A DNA stretch of 64,000 nt, taken from NCBI GenBank assembly GCA_003215435.1, contig QCKJ01000002.1:62001-126000 (forward strand). Reading direction: 5' to 3'. The position numbers and the translations under genes are program-made. The number at the start of each line of letters is the position of its first letter. Positions within the stretch are counted from its first letter, which is position 1. This document shows, in pieces, positions 24,440 through 33,042 of the stretch. The notes beneath the pieces are model-generated. The model ran no database searches. It saw nothing but the letters and a program-made list of their open reading frames with translations, and had not been told where the DNA came from. The DNA comes from Prochlorococcus sp. AG-409-M05 (GTDB taxonomy: Bacteria; Cyanobacteriota; Cyanobacteriia; PCC-6307; Cyanobiaceae).

Positions 24440-24721
24440 TTATAGAGGGGTAGATTCAGATACGTAAGCAACACCTCCGTAATAGTTCAAAAGAGGTTGA
24501 ATTTTTTCTTTTAATTTTATTAATACGCTTTGCTCGCAGAAGACTATTACATGAGCGTTTGCACCTAGGCCTGTGAATTCCATATCTTCTGAAACAACCC
24601 GTTCAGGCCCCCTCCCGGTTACATGTTTCATGACTGTATATCCAGGTACTTCGGCTGACTCAAGACACTTGAGCATTTCATGCAACTCTCTCTCACTAAA
24701 GATTAGATCTAGGCGTTTCAT
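24440..24721 (-). CDS. sbtB: PII-like protein SbtB
   Basis: 93 residues with a PII-type fold (MKRLDLIFSERELHEMLKCL, VPGYTVMKHVTGRGPERVV, NAHVIVFCEQSVLIKLKEKI, YYGGVAYVSES). Its start is 4 nt after the stop of sbtA, which fixes the identity: SbtB binds adenyl nucleotides and regulates the bicarbonate transporter SbtA in the inorganic carbon response. The C-terminus stops at STPL without the Cys pair (R-loop) found at the end of some SbtB proteins. Convergent with the flavoprotein gene. Confidence 0.88.
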   Translation of the reverse strand: MKRLDLIFSERELHEMLKCLESAEVPGYTVMKHVTGRGPERVVSEDMEFTGLGANAHVIVFCEQSVLIKLKEKIQPLLNYYGGVAYVSESTPL

Positions 24722-24725
24722 TTAT

Positions 24726-25721
24726 TTAAAGTGTTGAAGGAATGAATGTATTCACCAATCCCATATAGAGAGGTATCCCAACAACGATATTAAAAGGAAA
24801 GGTTAGTCCTAAAGTAGTGGATATGTAATAACTTGATTTAGCTTCAGGAACGGTCATTCTCATTGCAGCTGGAACAGCAAGATAGGAGGCACTGGAGCAA
24901 AGCACAACAAATAGAAGCGCATTCCCCGGGGTAAGAGACAGAGCCTGTGAGACTAATATTCCTAGGACAGCACTGAATAGGGGCATGAAAATTGCAAAGG
25001 CAATTAGAAATGACCCAGTTTTTTTGAGGCTAGGTAATCTTTGAGCAGCAACTATTCCCATATCAAGTAAGAAAAAGCATTCTGCTCCATAGAAGAGTTT
25101 GCCTGTGAAAGGTTGCATTTTCTCAATTCCAATTGGGTTATATGCGGCCGTTAAGAACCCAATAAGGAGACTGCCTAATAAAAGATAGGCTGATCCATTA
25201 AGCATTGCCTCGTGAAGGATCTCTCGCCATCTTATGTTCCTTGAGTTTGGACGATTTTTAGGGCCTGTAAGTTTTACAAGCAAAAGACCCACAATTATTG
25301 CCGGTGACTCCATTAAAGCCAGTGCAGCAACCATATATCCATCAAAGTTGATACCTTGATTTTCTAGGAAACTTTCAGCCGTTATGAACGTAACGGCACT
25401 AATTGATCCATATGCTGCTGCAATTGCAGCAGCATTAAAAACATCTAATTTGACTCTAAGTATCACAAAACAAATCAATGGCAGAAGAAAAGCCATCATT
25501 ATTGCTGCACCAACGGTTGGTATGACCTGACCTCCAAGACCACTATCCTGAAGTGCATGTCCTCCTTTAAAACCTATTGCAAGCAGCAAATAAAGTGAAA
25601 ATAATTTTGGTAATGGTGCAGGGATCTCTAGATCAGACCTAACAAGAACTGAAACAGTCCCCAGAAAGAAGAAAAGGACTGGGGGTGTTAAGACGTTTTG
25701 GAGAACCAAACTAGTTTCCAT
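24726..25721 (-). CDS. sbtA: Sodium-dependent bicarbonate transporter SbtA
   Basis: 331 residues with about ten hydrophobic helices (VLTPPVLFFFLGTVSVLV, LYLLLAIGFKGGHAL, VIPTVGAAIMMAFLLPLI, LFFVVLCSSASYLAVPAAMRM). The motifs FKGGHAL and SSASYLAVPAAMR are characteristic of SbtA (DUF897). It imports bicarbonate with sodium as part of the CO2-concentrating mechanism. Coupled to sbtB by a 4-nt gap and lies 53 nt downstream of a SulP transporter gene on the same strand, consistent with a carbon-uptake unit. Confidence 0.92.
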   Translation of the reverse strand: METSLVLQNVLTPPVLFFFLGTVSVLVRSDLEIPAPLPKLFSLYLLLAIGFKGGHALQDSGLGGQVIPTVGAAIMMAFLLPLICFVILRVKLDVFNAAAIAAAYGSISAVTFITAESFLENQGINFDGYMVAALALMESPAIIVGLLLVKLTGPKNRPNSRNIRWREILHEAMLNGSAYLLLGSLLIGFLTAAYNPIGIEKMQPFTGKLFYGAECFFLLDMGIVAAQRLPSLKKTGSFLIAFAIFMPLFSAVLGILVSQALSLTPGNALLFVVLCSSASYLAVPAAMRMTVPEAKSSYYISTTLGLTFPFNIVVGIPLYMGLVNTFIPSTL

Positions 25722-25774
25722 TAATCCTGAATTGCTTGATGATGCTTGGCTTGGGCTGAAGAGGCATTTGGGTT

Positions 25775-27457
25775 TTAAACATTTAAGTAGGCAACTGCGG
25801 CCTCTAAAGCTTCTTTTCTGGAGTTCATTAGACCTTCAACACCAAATCTAGAAAGTCTTTCTTTAACCCTTTCTGTCGCTCCAGCCACATAAACAGATCT
25901 CCCATGTGATCTTGCCTCTTGAACCATTTGTTCAATAGCCAATGTGGCTGTTATCCCAAGCCTAGGAACATCAGTGATGTCTAGCAAAAGAACCCTGTAG
26001 TTTTGAACAAGACTCATCCTGTCACTAATACCTTTTGCTGCTCCAAAGCTTAGCGGACCTCTTAAGCGGAACAGCATTAAATCTCCACCACACTTTTCGT
26101 AGAGACTTTGTTCTTCTTTAGGTAGGGCTGCATTCTCGAATAGGTTTTCTTTGTTTTTCTCTTCAGAAGTAGGAGATTCAATTAATCGATTGTCCGCATC
26201 CATGCCTTCTAATTGGGCCTGAGTGAGGGAATCAATTGTCAAGAGGTTGGCTACAAATACACCAACAAGTACAGCTGAGATCAAATCCCAGAAAACGGTC
26301 ATCAGTAACACTCCGTACATCACCGCTGCTGTTTTTATTGACAGTCGATGGGCTCTTAGCAAGAAACCCCAGTCGATGATATCCAGTCCAACTTTGATTA
26401 GGATGCCTGCTAGCAAGGCTGTTGGAATTTGAGCAGCTAATGGCCCTGCGCCTAGTAAAACAATTAGAAGAACAATCGAATGCACCATCCCAGATATTGG
26501 GGTTTTCCCTCCTGATTTGATATTTATTACTGTGCGCATTGTTGCTCCTGCTCCAGGGAGACCAGTTAGTAGTCCAGCGAAGGCATTGCCTATACCTTGC
26601 CCAATTAATTCCCTGTCAGAATCGTGTCGAGTTTGAGAAATATTGTCTGCAACTAATGATGTTAGAAGGGAATCAATTGCTCCCAATGCAGCCAAGACTA
26701 ATCCAGATCTAATAATTAGAGGAAGGTAATCACCCCAGACGGGGAAAGATAGTGAAGGTAACCCTTCAGGGATTGTTCCTATTCTTGTAACTTCATCTCC
26801 AAATAAAAGGAGAGAAAGTGGTGTTACCAGAATTAGTGCTAGCAAAGGAGATGGCAGCAATTTCGTTATTCTTCTAGGAGTAAGGAATACAACGGCCAAA
26901 GTCATTACACCAACTCCTAGAGCTGCTCCATTTGGTTGGAAGTTGTTGGTGAGAATGCTTATTGTTTCAATCACCCCACCACGAGTGTTTATTCCAAGTA
27001 AAGGTCCAATCTGAAGAATCAAAATGATGACACCTATCCCCGACATAAAGCCCGATACGACTGAATATGGGACAAGAGTTATATATCTACCAAGTTTTAA
27101 TATTCCAAAAAGTATCTGGAATAGACCTCCTGTGAAGACGGCTGCCATTACAAGAGGCAGTATCTGGCCTGCTGTTAAGTCGCTTGATATTCCTGTGGCA
27201 GCAAGGCTAGCCACTACAGCCGCCACTGTGACGCTCATGGGTCCTGTGGGACCACTCACCTGGGCAGGAGTTCCTCCAAAAAGGGCCGCAAGGAAGCCAA
27301 CTACTACTGCTCCATAAAGACCGTAAATAGCGCCACCTTGTCCTAGGGCTGCATTTCCAAATGCAAGTGCTAAGGGCAAGGCAACTACTGCTGCAGTTAA
27401 GCCCCCTAGTAGATCTCCGCGAACATTGCGAAGGTGAAAACCATTAATCAGTGTCAA
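25775..27457 (-). CDS. bicA: SulP-family transporter, BicA-like bicarbonate transporter
   Basis: 560 residues. About 10-14 hydrophobic segments start with RNVRGDLLGGLTAAVVALPLALAFG and GFLAALFGGTPAQVSGPTGPMSVTVAAVVA, close to BicA. A linker and a C-terminal STAS domain (about 450-560, LMLFRLRGPLSFGAAKGISDR and YRVLLLDITDVPRLGITATL) complete it. BicA is a sodium-dependent low-affinity bicarbonate importer. Because SulP proteins also carry sulfate, the substrate is inferred from the sequence similarity and from adjacency to sbtA/sbtB. Divergent from dnaJ. Confidence 0.85.
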   Translation of the reverse strand: MTLINGFHLRNVRGDLLGGLTAAVVALPLALAFGNAALGQGGAIYGLYGAVVVGFLAALFGGTPAQVSGPTGPMSVTVAAVVASLAATGISSDLTAGQILPLVMAAVFTGGLFQILFGILKLGRYITLVPYSVVSGFMSGIGVIILILQIGPLLGINTRGGVIETISILTNNFQPNGAALGVGVMTLAVVFLTPRRITKLLPSPLLALILVTPLSLLLFGDEVTRIGTIPEGLPSLSFPVWGDYLPLIIRSGLVLAALGAIDSLLTSLVADNISQTRHDSDRELIGQGIGNAFAGLLTGLPGAGATMRTVINIKSGGKTPISGMVHSIVLLIVLLGAGPLAAQIPTALLAGILIKVGLDIIDWGFLLRAHRLSIKTAAVMYGVLLMTVFWDLISAVLVGVFVANLLTIDSLTQAQLEGMDADNRLIESPTSEEKNKENLFENAALPKEEQSLYEKCGGDLMLFRLRGPLSFGAAKGISDRMSLVQNYRVLLLDITDVPRLGITATLAIEQMVQEARSHGRSVYVAGATERVKERLSRFGVEGLMNSRKEALEAAVAYLNV

Positions 27458-27691
27458 TCGTCTTAAGTCTCTCTATACATAAGCTTAAAAGAGCTTATCT
27501 CTGAACGACGCCCTTTTGTTAAGGGACTGAGCTGATTTTTCTTAGGAAATCCATATACTTGATTCTTTACTGTCCTAAAAAATCCCTTGATATTTCAATA
27601 AACGTTCGGGCTTTACTCCATCAGAACCTGGATATGAATCGGGTTGAACTGGGAAACTATAACCATTTAGGGCCTTGTGCCAAATACACGA

Positions 27692-28651
27692 ATGGCCGCA
27701 AGCGGGTATAAAGATTATTTCAAGGTTCTTGGGGTTGAGCGAAGTGCTAGTTCCGAGGACATTAAGAGTGCTTTTCGCAAGTTGGCACGTAAACATCATC
27801 CTGACGTAAATCAAGGAGACCCCTCTGCTGAAGCGAGGTTTAAGGAAATAAGTGAGGCTTATGAAGTGCTTTCCGATACAGAGAAGCGAAGCCGATATGA
27901 ACAGTTTGGCCAGTATTGGAACCAAAGGGGAGGGATGGGGAACAGGGGATCTGCTACAAGTGGTTTTGATGTTGACTTTGGCAGATATGGGAATTTTGAT
28001 GAATTTATTAATGAGTTGTTAGGTCGATTTGCTGGGCCTGGACGAACTTCTGGCTTCCCTAGTGGTTTTTCTGGAGCAGCTGGGTTCCCCAGAAGCGCTG
28101 CAAATCAAAAGTTGAATCTCGACGCAGAGGTGATTGTCAAGATTAATTTTGCTGAGGCTTTACGAGGAACTGAACGAACATTGTCAGTTAATGAAGAACG
28201 TGTTCAGGTCAGAGTCCCAGAAGGAATTAAGCCAGGGTCTAGGCTTCGTCTTAAGGGAAAAGGAAATTTACAGCCAGGGACAGGGCGAAGAGGCGATCTT
28301 TTCCTAAAGATTGAAGTTAATCCACATCCAGTTTGGCGTCTTGAGGGGGACCAATTGCGAACTGAACTACCGGTAGCTTTTGAAGAATTAGCTCTTGGAG
28401 CAACAGTAAAGGTGATGACCCCTGATGGCGAGGCGGAAGTAGTTATTCCTCCGGGAACAGCGCCTGGATGTAGTCTTCGTCTTAAAGGGAAAGGGTGGCC
28501 TTCAAAGAATGGACGAGGTGATTTACTTTTTACCTTAATGATGAATTTTCCTGTTAAATGGTCTAGTGAGGAAATTGAACTGCTCCATCAATTACAGCGT
28601 GTCAGAGGGAAGGATCCTCGAAGATCTTGGTTTGATTCGGCTCGTCTTTGA
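27692..28651 (+). CDS. DnaJ-type co-chaperone lacking the zinc finger (type II, CbpA-like)
   Basis: 319 residues from ATG at 27692; a GTG at 27677 also opens the frame. The J domain is 1-75 with HPD at 36-38, then a Gly/Phe-rich linker (about 76-135) and two beta-barrel C-terminal substrate-binding domains (VPEGIKPGSRLRLKGKGN and PPGTAPGCSLRLKGKGWPS). There is no CxxCxGxG zinc region, so it is the DnaJ2/CbpA type. It would recruit DnaK for protein folding. Followed by hemB after 36 bp. Confidence 0.92.
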   Translation: MAASGYKDYFKVLGVERSASSEDIKSAFRKLARKHHPDVNQGDPSAEARFKEISEAYEVLSDTEKRSRYEQFGQYWNQRGGMGNRGSATSGFDVDFGRYGNFDEFINELLGRFAGPGRTSGFPSGFSGAAGFPRSAANQKLNLDAEVIVKINFAEALRGTERTLSVNEERVQVRVPEGIKPGSRLRLKGKGNLQPGTGRRGDLFLKIEVNPHPVWRLEGDQLRTELPVAFEELALGATVKVMTPDGEAEVVIPPGTAPGCSLRLKGKGWPSKNGRGDLLFTLMMNFPVKWSSEEIELLHQLQRVRGKDPRRSWFDSARL

Positions 28652-28687
28652 ATTGAGATTAAAATTCCAACCATTATCTTTAGTTTG

Positions 28688-29695
28688 ATGGAACTTACCT
28701 ACCGCCCACGCCGATTACGCCGTTCGCCTGCTTTAAGGGCAATGGTACGTGAGCACAGTCTTTGTGCTAATGACTTTATCTATCCATTATTTGTGCATGA
28801 AGGTTCTGATGTTGAGGAGATTGCTTCGATGCCAGGAATAAAACGTTGGACACTTGATACTTTGATGGGGGAAGTAAATCGTGCTTGGGGCCTAGGAATT
28901 CGCTGCATTGTACTTTTCCCGAAGGTTGATGAGGGCTTAAAGAGTGAAGATGGTGCGGAGTGTTTTAACGAGAAAGGTTTAATACCCAGGGCGATAAGAA
29001 TGATTAAGAGTGATTTACCCGAAATGACTGTTATGACAGATGTAGCTCTTGATCCTTACTCCTCTGATGGACATGATGGAATAGTTAGTTCAGACGGAGT
29101 TGTATTGAATGACGAAACAATTGAACAGCTCTGTAAACAAGCAGTTGTTCAGGCTCAGGCAGGTGCTGATCTTATAGGCCCTAGCGACATGATGGATGGT
29201 CGAGTAGGTGCACTTCGTGAAGCCTTAGATGATGAGGGGTATGAGCATGTAGGCATCATCAGCTATTCCGCTAAATATGCTTCTGCTTATTACGGCCCAT
29301 TCCGGGATGCACTTGACTCAGCACCACGAATGGATGGAGGTAAACCAATCCCTAAAGATAAAAGCACATATCAAATGGACCCAGGCAATGCGCGTGAGGC
29401 CATAACGGAGGCTCAGCTCGATGAGCAAGAGGGGGCAGACATACTTATGGTCAAACCCGGTTTGGCTTATTTGGATATTATTTACCGTCTTAGGCAGGAT
29501 TCTGAGCTTCCTATTGCTGCTTATAACGTTAGTGGAGAGTTCGCGATGGTTAAATCTGCTGCAGAAAGAGGATGGATAGATGAGAAGTCAGTGGTTTTAG
29601 AAACTCTTCTTTGCTTTAAAAGAGCTGGAGCAGATTTGATTTTGACTTATCACGCTTGTGATGCGGCTGCTTGGCTAGGAGGCGAAACACCTTAA
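28688..29695 (+). CDS. hemB: Delta-aminolevulinic acid dehydratase (porphobilinogen synthase)
   Basis: 335 residues from ATG at 28688. It condenses two 5-aminolevulinate molecules into porphobilinogen for chlorophyll and haem. The start YRPRRLRRSPALRAMVREH is diagnostic. The two active lysines lie in ISYSAKYASAYYGPFRDAL (about 195) and ILMVKPGLAYLDII (about 255). The region TDVALDPYSSDGHDG lacks the Cys-rich zinc site and looks like the magnesium-using type found in phototrophs. The TTG three bases upstream is not needed. Confidence 0.96.
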   Translation: MELTYRPRRLRRSPALRAMVREHSLCANDFIYPLFVHEGSDVEEIASMPGIKRWTLDTLMGEVNRAWGLGIRCIVLFPKVDEGLKSEDGAECFNEKGLIPRAIRMIKSDLPEMTVMTDVALDPYSSDGHDGIVSSDGVVLNDETIEQLCKQAVVQAQAGADLIGPSDMMDGRVGALREALDDEGYEHVGIISYSAKYASAYYGPFRDALDSAPRMDGGKPIPKDKSTYQMDPGNAREAITEAQLDEQEGADILMVKPGLAYLDIIYRLRQDSELPIAAYNVSGEFAMVKSAAERGWIDEKSVVLETLLCFKRAGADLILTYHACDAAAWLGGETP

Positions 29696-29794
29696 TCTTT
29701 AGGGAGATCTACAAACCTTTTTATAAATAACCTGTTGATAATTAAGATACTTTCAATTAATGGCTTTCTTTAAGAACATTGGCATGACATTTGC

Positions 29795-30193
29795 ATGAAA
29801 ACCATGGTTAAAGTTCAAAAACTAGGTCATATAGCAATTCGTGTAAAAGATATAGCTCGTGCCAAGTCGTTTTATATAGAGCTTGGAATGAATCTAGTTT
29901 GGGAAGATGATGATTGGTGTTATTTGGAAGATAATGATGACCGCAATGGGCTTGCATTATTAGGTCCAGGTTATAAAGCTGCTGGCCCTCACTTTGCTTT
30001 TCATTTTCATGATAGGCATGAAGTGGATTTAGTTCATAACCGCCTAAAAGCTTCAGGTGTGCATGTAGGTGCCATCCATGACCATCGTGATGGAACAGCA
30101 TCTTTTTATTTAAAAGATCCAGAAGGTAATTTATTGGAGATGCTGTATGAACCTCCTGGTGGGGTACCAAATAATCAATTAGAACGGAAATAG
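29795..30193 (+). CDS. VOC-superfamily (glyoxalase I-like) protein
   Basis: 132 residues; ATG at 29795 used, a second Met three codons later is possible. Two beta-alpha-beta-beta-beta modules: KLGHIAIRVKDIARAKSFYIELG (about 6-28) and HFAFHFHDRHEVDLVHNRL.........ASFYLKDPEGNLLEMLYE. The His near the start of module 1 and Glu at the end of module 2 (NLLEM) fit a metal site. Could be lactoylglutathione lyase or another VOC enzyme. It ends 7 bp before mutS2, so probably cotranscribed. Confidence 0.8.
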   Translation: MKTMVKVQKLGHIAIRVKDIARAKSFYIELGMNLVWEDDDWCYLEDNDDRNGLALLGPGYKAAGPHFAFHFHDRHEVDLVHNRLKASGVHVGAIHDHRDGTASFYLKDPEGNLLEMLYEPPGGVPNNQLERK

Positions 30194-30200
30194 GCTTTGG

Positions 30201-32603
30201 ATGAGTGATACTTCGTCTGATGAGTTGGTTTTTCAAGAGACATTAGACCTGCTGGAATGGCCCTCACTTTGTTTGCACCTATCAAAATTTGCGAGTACAG
30301 CTGAAGGAGAGAGAAATTGTCAAAATCTTTCTATCCCATCTGATTTAGAGACCAGTCGCTTACGTATGGCTGAAACTCTAGAGATGACCTCTTTGGATGC
30401 TTCTCTTGATGGAGGTCTTAGCTTTAGAGGAGTGCATGAAATTGGGAATATTACTAGTCGCTGTAGTAAAGGCGGTATTGCTACTGGATTGGAATTACTA
30501 GCTATTGCTGAGACTCTTTCGACAGCAAGACGACTAAGACGTCAAATCGAAGAATCAGAGTTTTGTCCAGTGCTTAGAGAGTTGGTTTCAGATCTTGCGA
30601 CGTTGCCTGATTTGGAGAGAAAACTTAGATTTGGATTAGAGGAAGGTGGTCGGGTTGCGGATAGATCAAGTGAATGTCTCTCAAATCTTCGACATCAAAG
30701 ACTTGATTGGCTTAAAGAACGTCGTCAACGACTTCAAGAGATTCTTAGAACTTCGGGCTCGATTTTTCATGAGAATGTGATTACTGAGCGTCATGGTAGG
30801 CCTGTCCTTTCTTTAAAGGTAGGCGCAGCACATCAACTTTCTGGGTTAGTTCACGGGACTTCTGCATCTGGCAACACAGTTTTTGTTGAGCCAAAGGATG
30901 TAATCTCTTTAGGGAATCGCATTGTTGAGAAGGATTCCCAAATCTTTTCTGAAGAAAGAAGACTTCTGGCTGAATGGAGTCAAGATGTTGGTGAAAAAGA
31001 ATTTGGACTAAAGCATTTAATAGATGTGTTATTAAAGCTTGATATTGCTTTAGCCCGTAGTCGATATGGGGATTGGTTAGGGGGAGTCCCAGCAGAACTT
31101 AAATCAGATAAAAATGCACCATTTAGGTTTTGCAATTTAAGACACCCTTTGTTGTTGTGGCAGTATCGAAACAAGGGGGGAAAAGAAGTTGTGCCAATAA
31201 ATATTCACGTTTCGTCAACCTTGAGAGTGGTTACTATTACTGGTCCAAATACTGGCGGCAAGACAGTAACGCTAAAGAGCATTGGCCTCGCGACTCTTAT
31301 GGCGCAAGCAGGCCTTTTGGTGCCGTGTTCAGAACCCCCTTCTTTACCATGGTGTGATCAGGTTTTGGCTGATATAGGAGATGAACAGTCATTGCAGCAA
31401 AATCTCTCAACGTTTAGTGGCCATATCAAGCGTATTGACCGCATCCTTGAGGCAATTAATGGCGACTCTCCTAGAGCCTTGATTCTTCTTGATGAGATTG
31501 GTGCGGGGACAGATCCCAGTGAGGGGGCTGCATTGGCTATGGCGTTGTTGTCAACTTTGGCTGATACTGCTCGTTTGACTATTGCCACTACACATCTTGG
31601 AGAATTAAAAGCACTTAAATACAGTGACTCTCGCTTTGAAAATGCCTCTGTTTCTTTTGATAGCGAGACAATTTCTCCTACATTTCAACTTCAGTGGGGA
31701 ATCCCTGGGCGTAGTAATGCTATAGCGATTGCAGCAACACTTGGGCTAGATCCTCAGATTATTGATAAGGCGAAAATACTGCTTCGACCTCGTATAGATG
31801 GAGAGGTTAATGCAATTATTTGTGGACTTGAGGAGCAGCGTTTAAGACAGCAGAAAGCTGCTGAAGAAGCAGCCTCTCTCTTGGCCCGTACAGAATTGCT
31901 ACATGAGCAAGTTCTAGCTCGCTGGCAAAAGCATCGTGATGAATTGCAGAAGATTCAGGACCATGGAAGACAAAGACTTGACGAATCGATCCTAGAGGGC
32001 CAGAAGGAAGTTCGGAATTTGATTCGCAAGCTTAAAGAGAAAAATGCTGATGGTGAAATCGCACGTCAAGCAGGTCAAAGATTGCGTGCTTTGCAGATAA
32101 GTAATCAAGCTTCCAAGGAGAAATCTTTTAATAAGAGTTGGACTCCCAGAATTGGTGATCAAGTGAGATTGATTGAATTAGGTAAGTCTGGGATTGTCTC
32201 GGATATTTCTGATGATGGTTTACAACTAACAGTTCAGTGTGGCATTTTGAGGAGTGTGGTTCATCTGTCGTCGCTGGAAAGTCTAGAGGGGGAAAAACCT
32301 AATATCCCCAATTTAGTTGTTAAGGTAAGTTCTAAATTAACTAAATCTGGATCCTTTAATTCAGTGCGTACATCGGCAAATACGGTCGATGTACGTGGCC
32401 TTCGTGTACATGAAGCTGAGGCTGTGATTGAGGAGTTTTTGCGTACTTCGACGGGGTCAGTATGGGTAATTCATGGAATAGGTACTGGCAAATTAAAACG
32501 TGGTCTTTGTGCATGGTTGGAGACTGTCCCTTACGTGCAAGGCTTTAAGGATGCTGAAAAGGGGGATGGTGGTCCTGGCTGTACGGTCATTTCACTTAAT
32601 TAG
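30201..32603 (+). CDS. mutS2: Endonuclease MutS2
   Basis: 800 residues. The MutS ATPase core has Walker A TGPNTGGKT (about 347-355) and Walker B LLDEIGAGTDPSEGAALA (about 430). After a long coiled coil (about 530-640) there is a KOW-like segment and a C-terminal Smr nuclease domain (about 725-800; VDVRGLRVHEAEAVIEEFL, VIHGIGTGKLKRGL). No mismatch-binding N-terminal domain, the defining feature of MutS2, which acts on recombination intermediates or on collided ribosomes. Start ATG at 30201. Confidence 0.95.
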   Translation: MSDTSSDELVFQETLDLLEWPSLCLHLSKFASTAEGERNCQNLSIPSDLETSRLRMAETLEMTSLDASLDGGLSFRGVHEIGNITSRCSKGGIATGLELLAIAETLSTARRLRRQIEESEFCPVLRELVSDLATLPDLERKLRFGLEEGGRVADRSSECLSNLRHQRLDWLKERRQRLQEILRTSGSIFHENVITERHGRPVLSLKVGAAHQLSGLVHGTSASGNTVFVEPKDVISLGNRIVEKDSQIFSEERRLLAEWSQDVGEKEFGLKHLIDVLLKLDIALARSRYGDWLGGVPAELKSDKNAPFRFCNLRHPLLLWQYRNKGGKEVVPINIHVSSTLRVVTITGPNTGGKTVTLKSIGLATLMAQAGLLVPCSEPPSLPWCDQVLADIGDEQSLQQNLSTFSGHIKRIDRILEAINGDSPRALILLDEIGAGTDPSEGAALAMALLSTLADTARLTIATTHLGELKALKYSDSRFENASVSFDSETISPTFQLQWGIPGRSNAIAIAATLGLDPQIIDKAKILLRPRIDGEVNAIICGLEEQRLRQQKAAEEAASLLARTELLHEQVLARWQKHRDELQKIQDHGRQRLDESILEGQKEVRNLIRKLKEKNADGEIARQAGQRLRALQISNQASKEKSFNKSWTPRIGDQVRLIELGKSGIVSDISDDGLQLTVQCGILRSVVHLSSLESLEGEKPNIPNLVVKVSSKLTKSGSFNSVRTSANTVDVRGLRVHEAEAVIEEFLRTSTGSVWVIHGIGTGKLKRGLCAWLETVPYVQGFKDAEKGDGGPGCTVISLN

Positions 32604-33018
32604 CACAGCTATTTGATTATCCACTAGAGTTAAAGATTGGCTTGGCTATTTCACTAAAATCAAGAAACCTCTGAATTTACATTTTTTTGTGAGGTGTAAT
32701 TATCTATTAATTTAACTGCAGGAGCAACTATCTTATATTCAGGAAATCCCAAATGGACCTAAGTATTTTTTAATGATCCAGTATTCTTAAATATCAATAA
32801 AAAGGGGTTTCAAGATTATTATACAAGCTCAATATAGGAAATTTTTGATTTTTTTACTTAAAGAAAGAGTAATGTGATTATTACATGGAACCGGATCTGA
32901 ACATGACTAATGCTAAGGTTGGTAACCTTAAAATCCTGAGCAGGCTTTTTAATAAATTATTTAGTGGAATGATAATAAATATCTAATTAATGTAAATATA
33001 TTGATAGGAGGCTATAGT
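32604..33018. other. Gene-free AT-rich stretch upstream of the propeller protein
   Basis: About 415 bp without a supportable gene. It has many A/T runs and one small palindrome TAAGGTTGGTAACCTTA. An AGGAGG ribosome-binding sequence occurs at 33006-33011. No RNA gene is recognisable. The composition matches the following gene and suggests one AT-rich inserted block. Confidence 0.5.
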
Positions 33019-33042
33019 GTGACTTGTAAATGTCGAGCGTAA
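33019..33042 (+). other. Possible 7-codon leader frame in front of the propeller gene
   Basis: A GTG at 33019 lies 7 nt after a perfect AGGAGG and encodes MTCKCRA before TAA at 33040-33042, which directly touches the ATG at 33043 in the same frame. It may be a leader peptide that feeds reinitiation, or a start broken by a stop. Confidence 0.3.
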
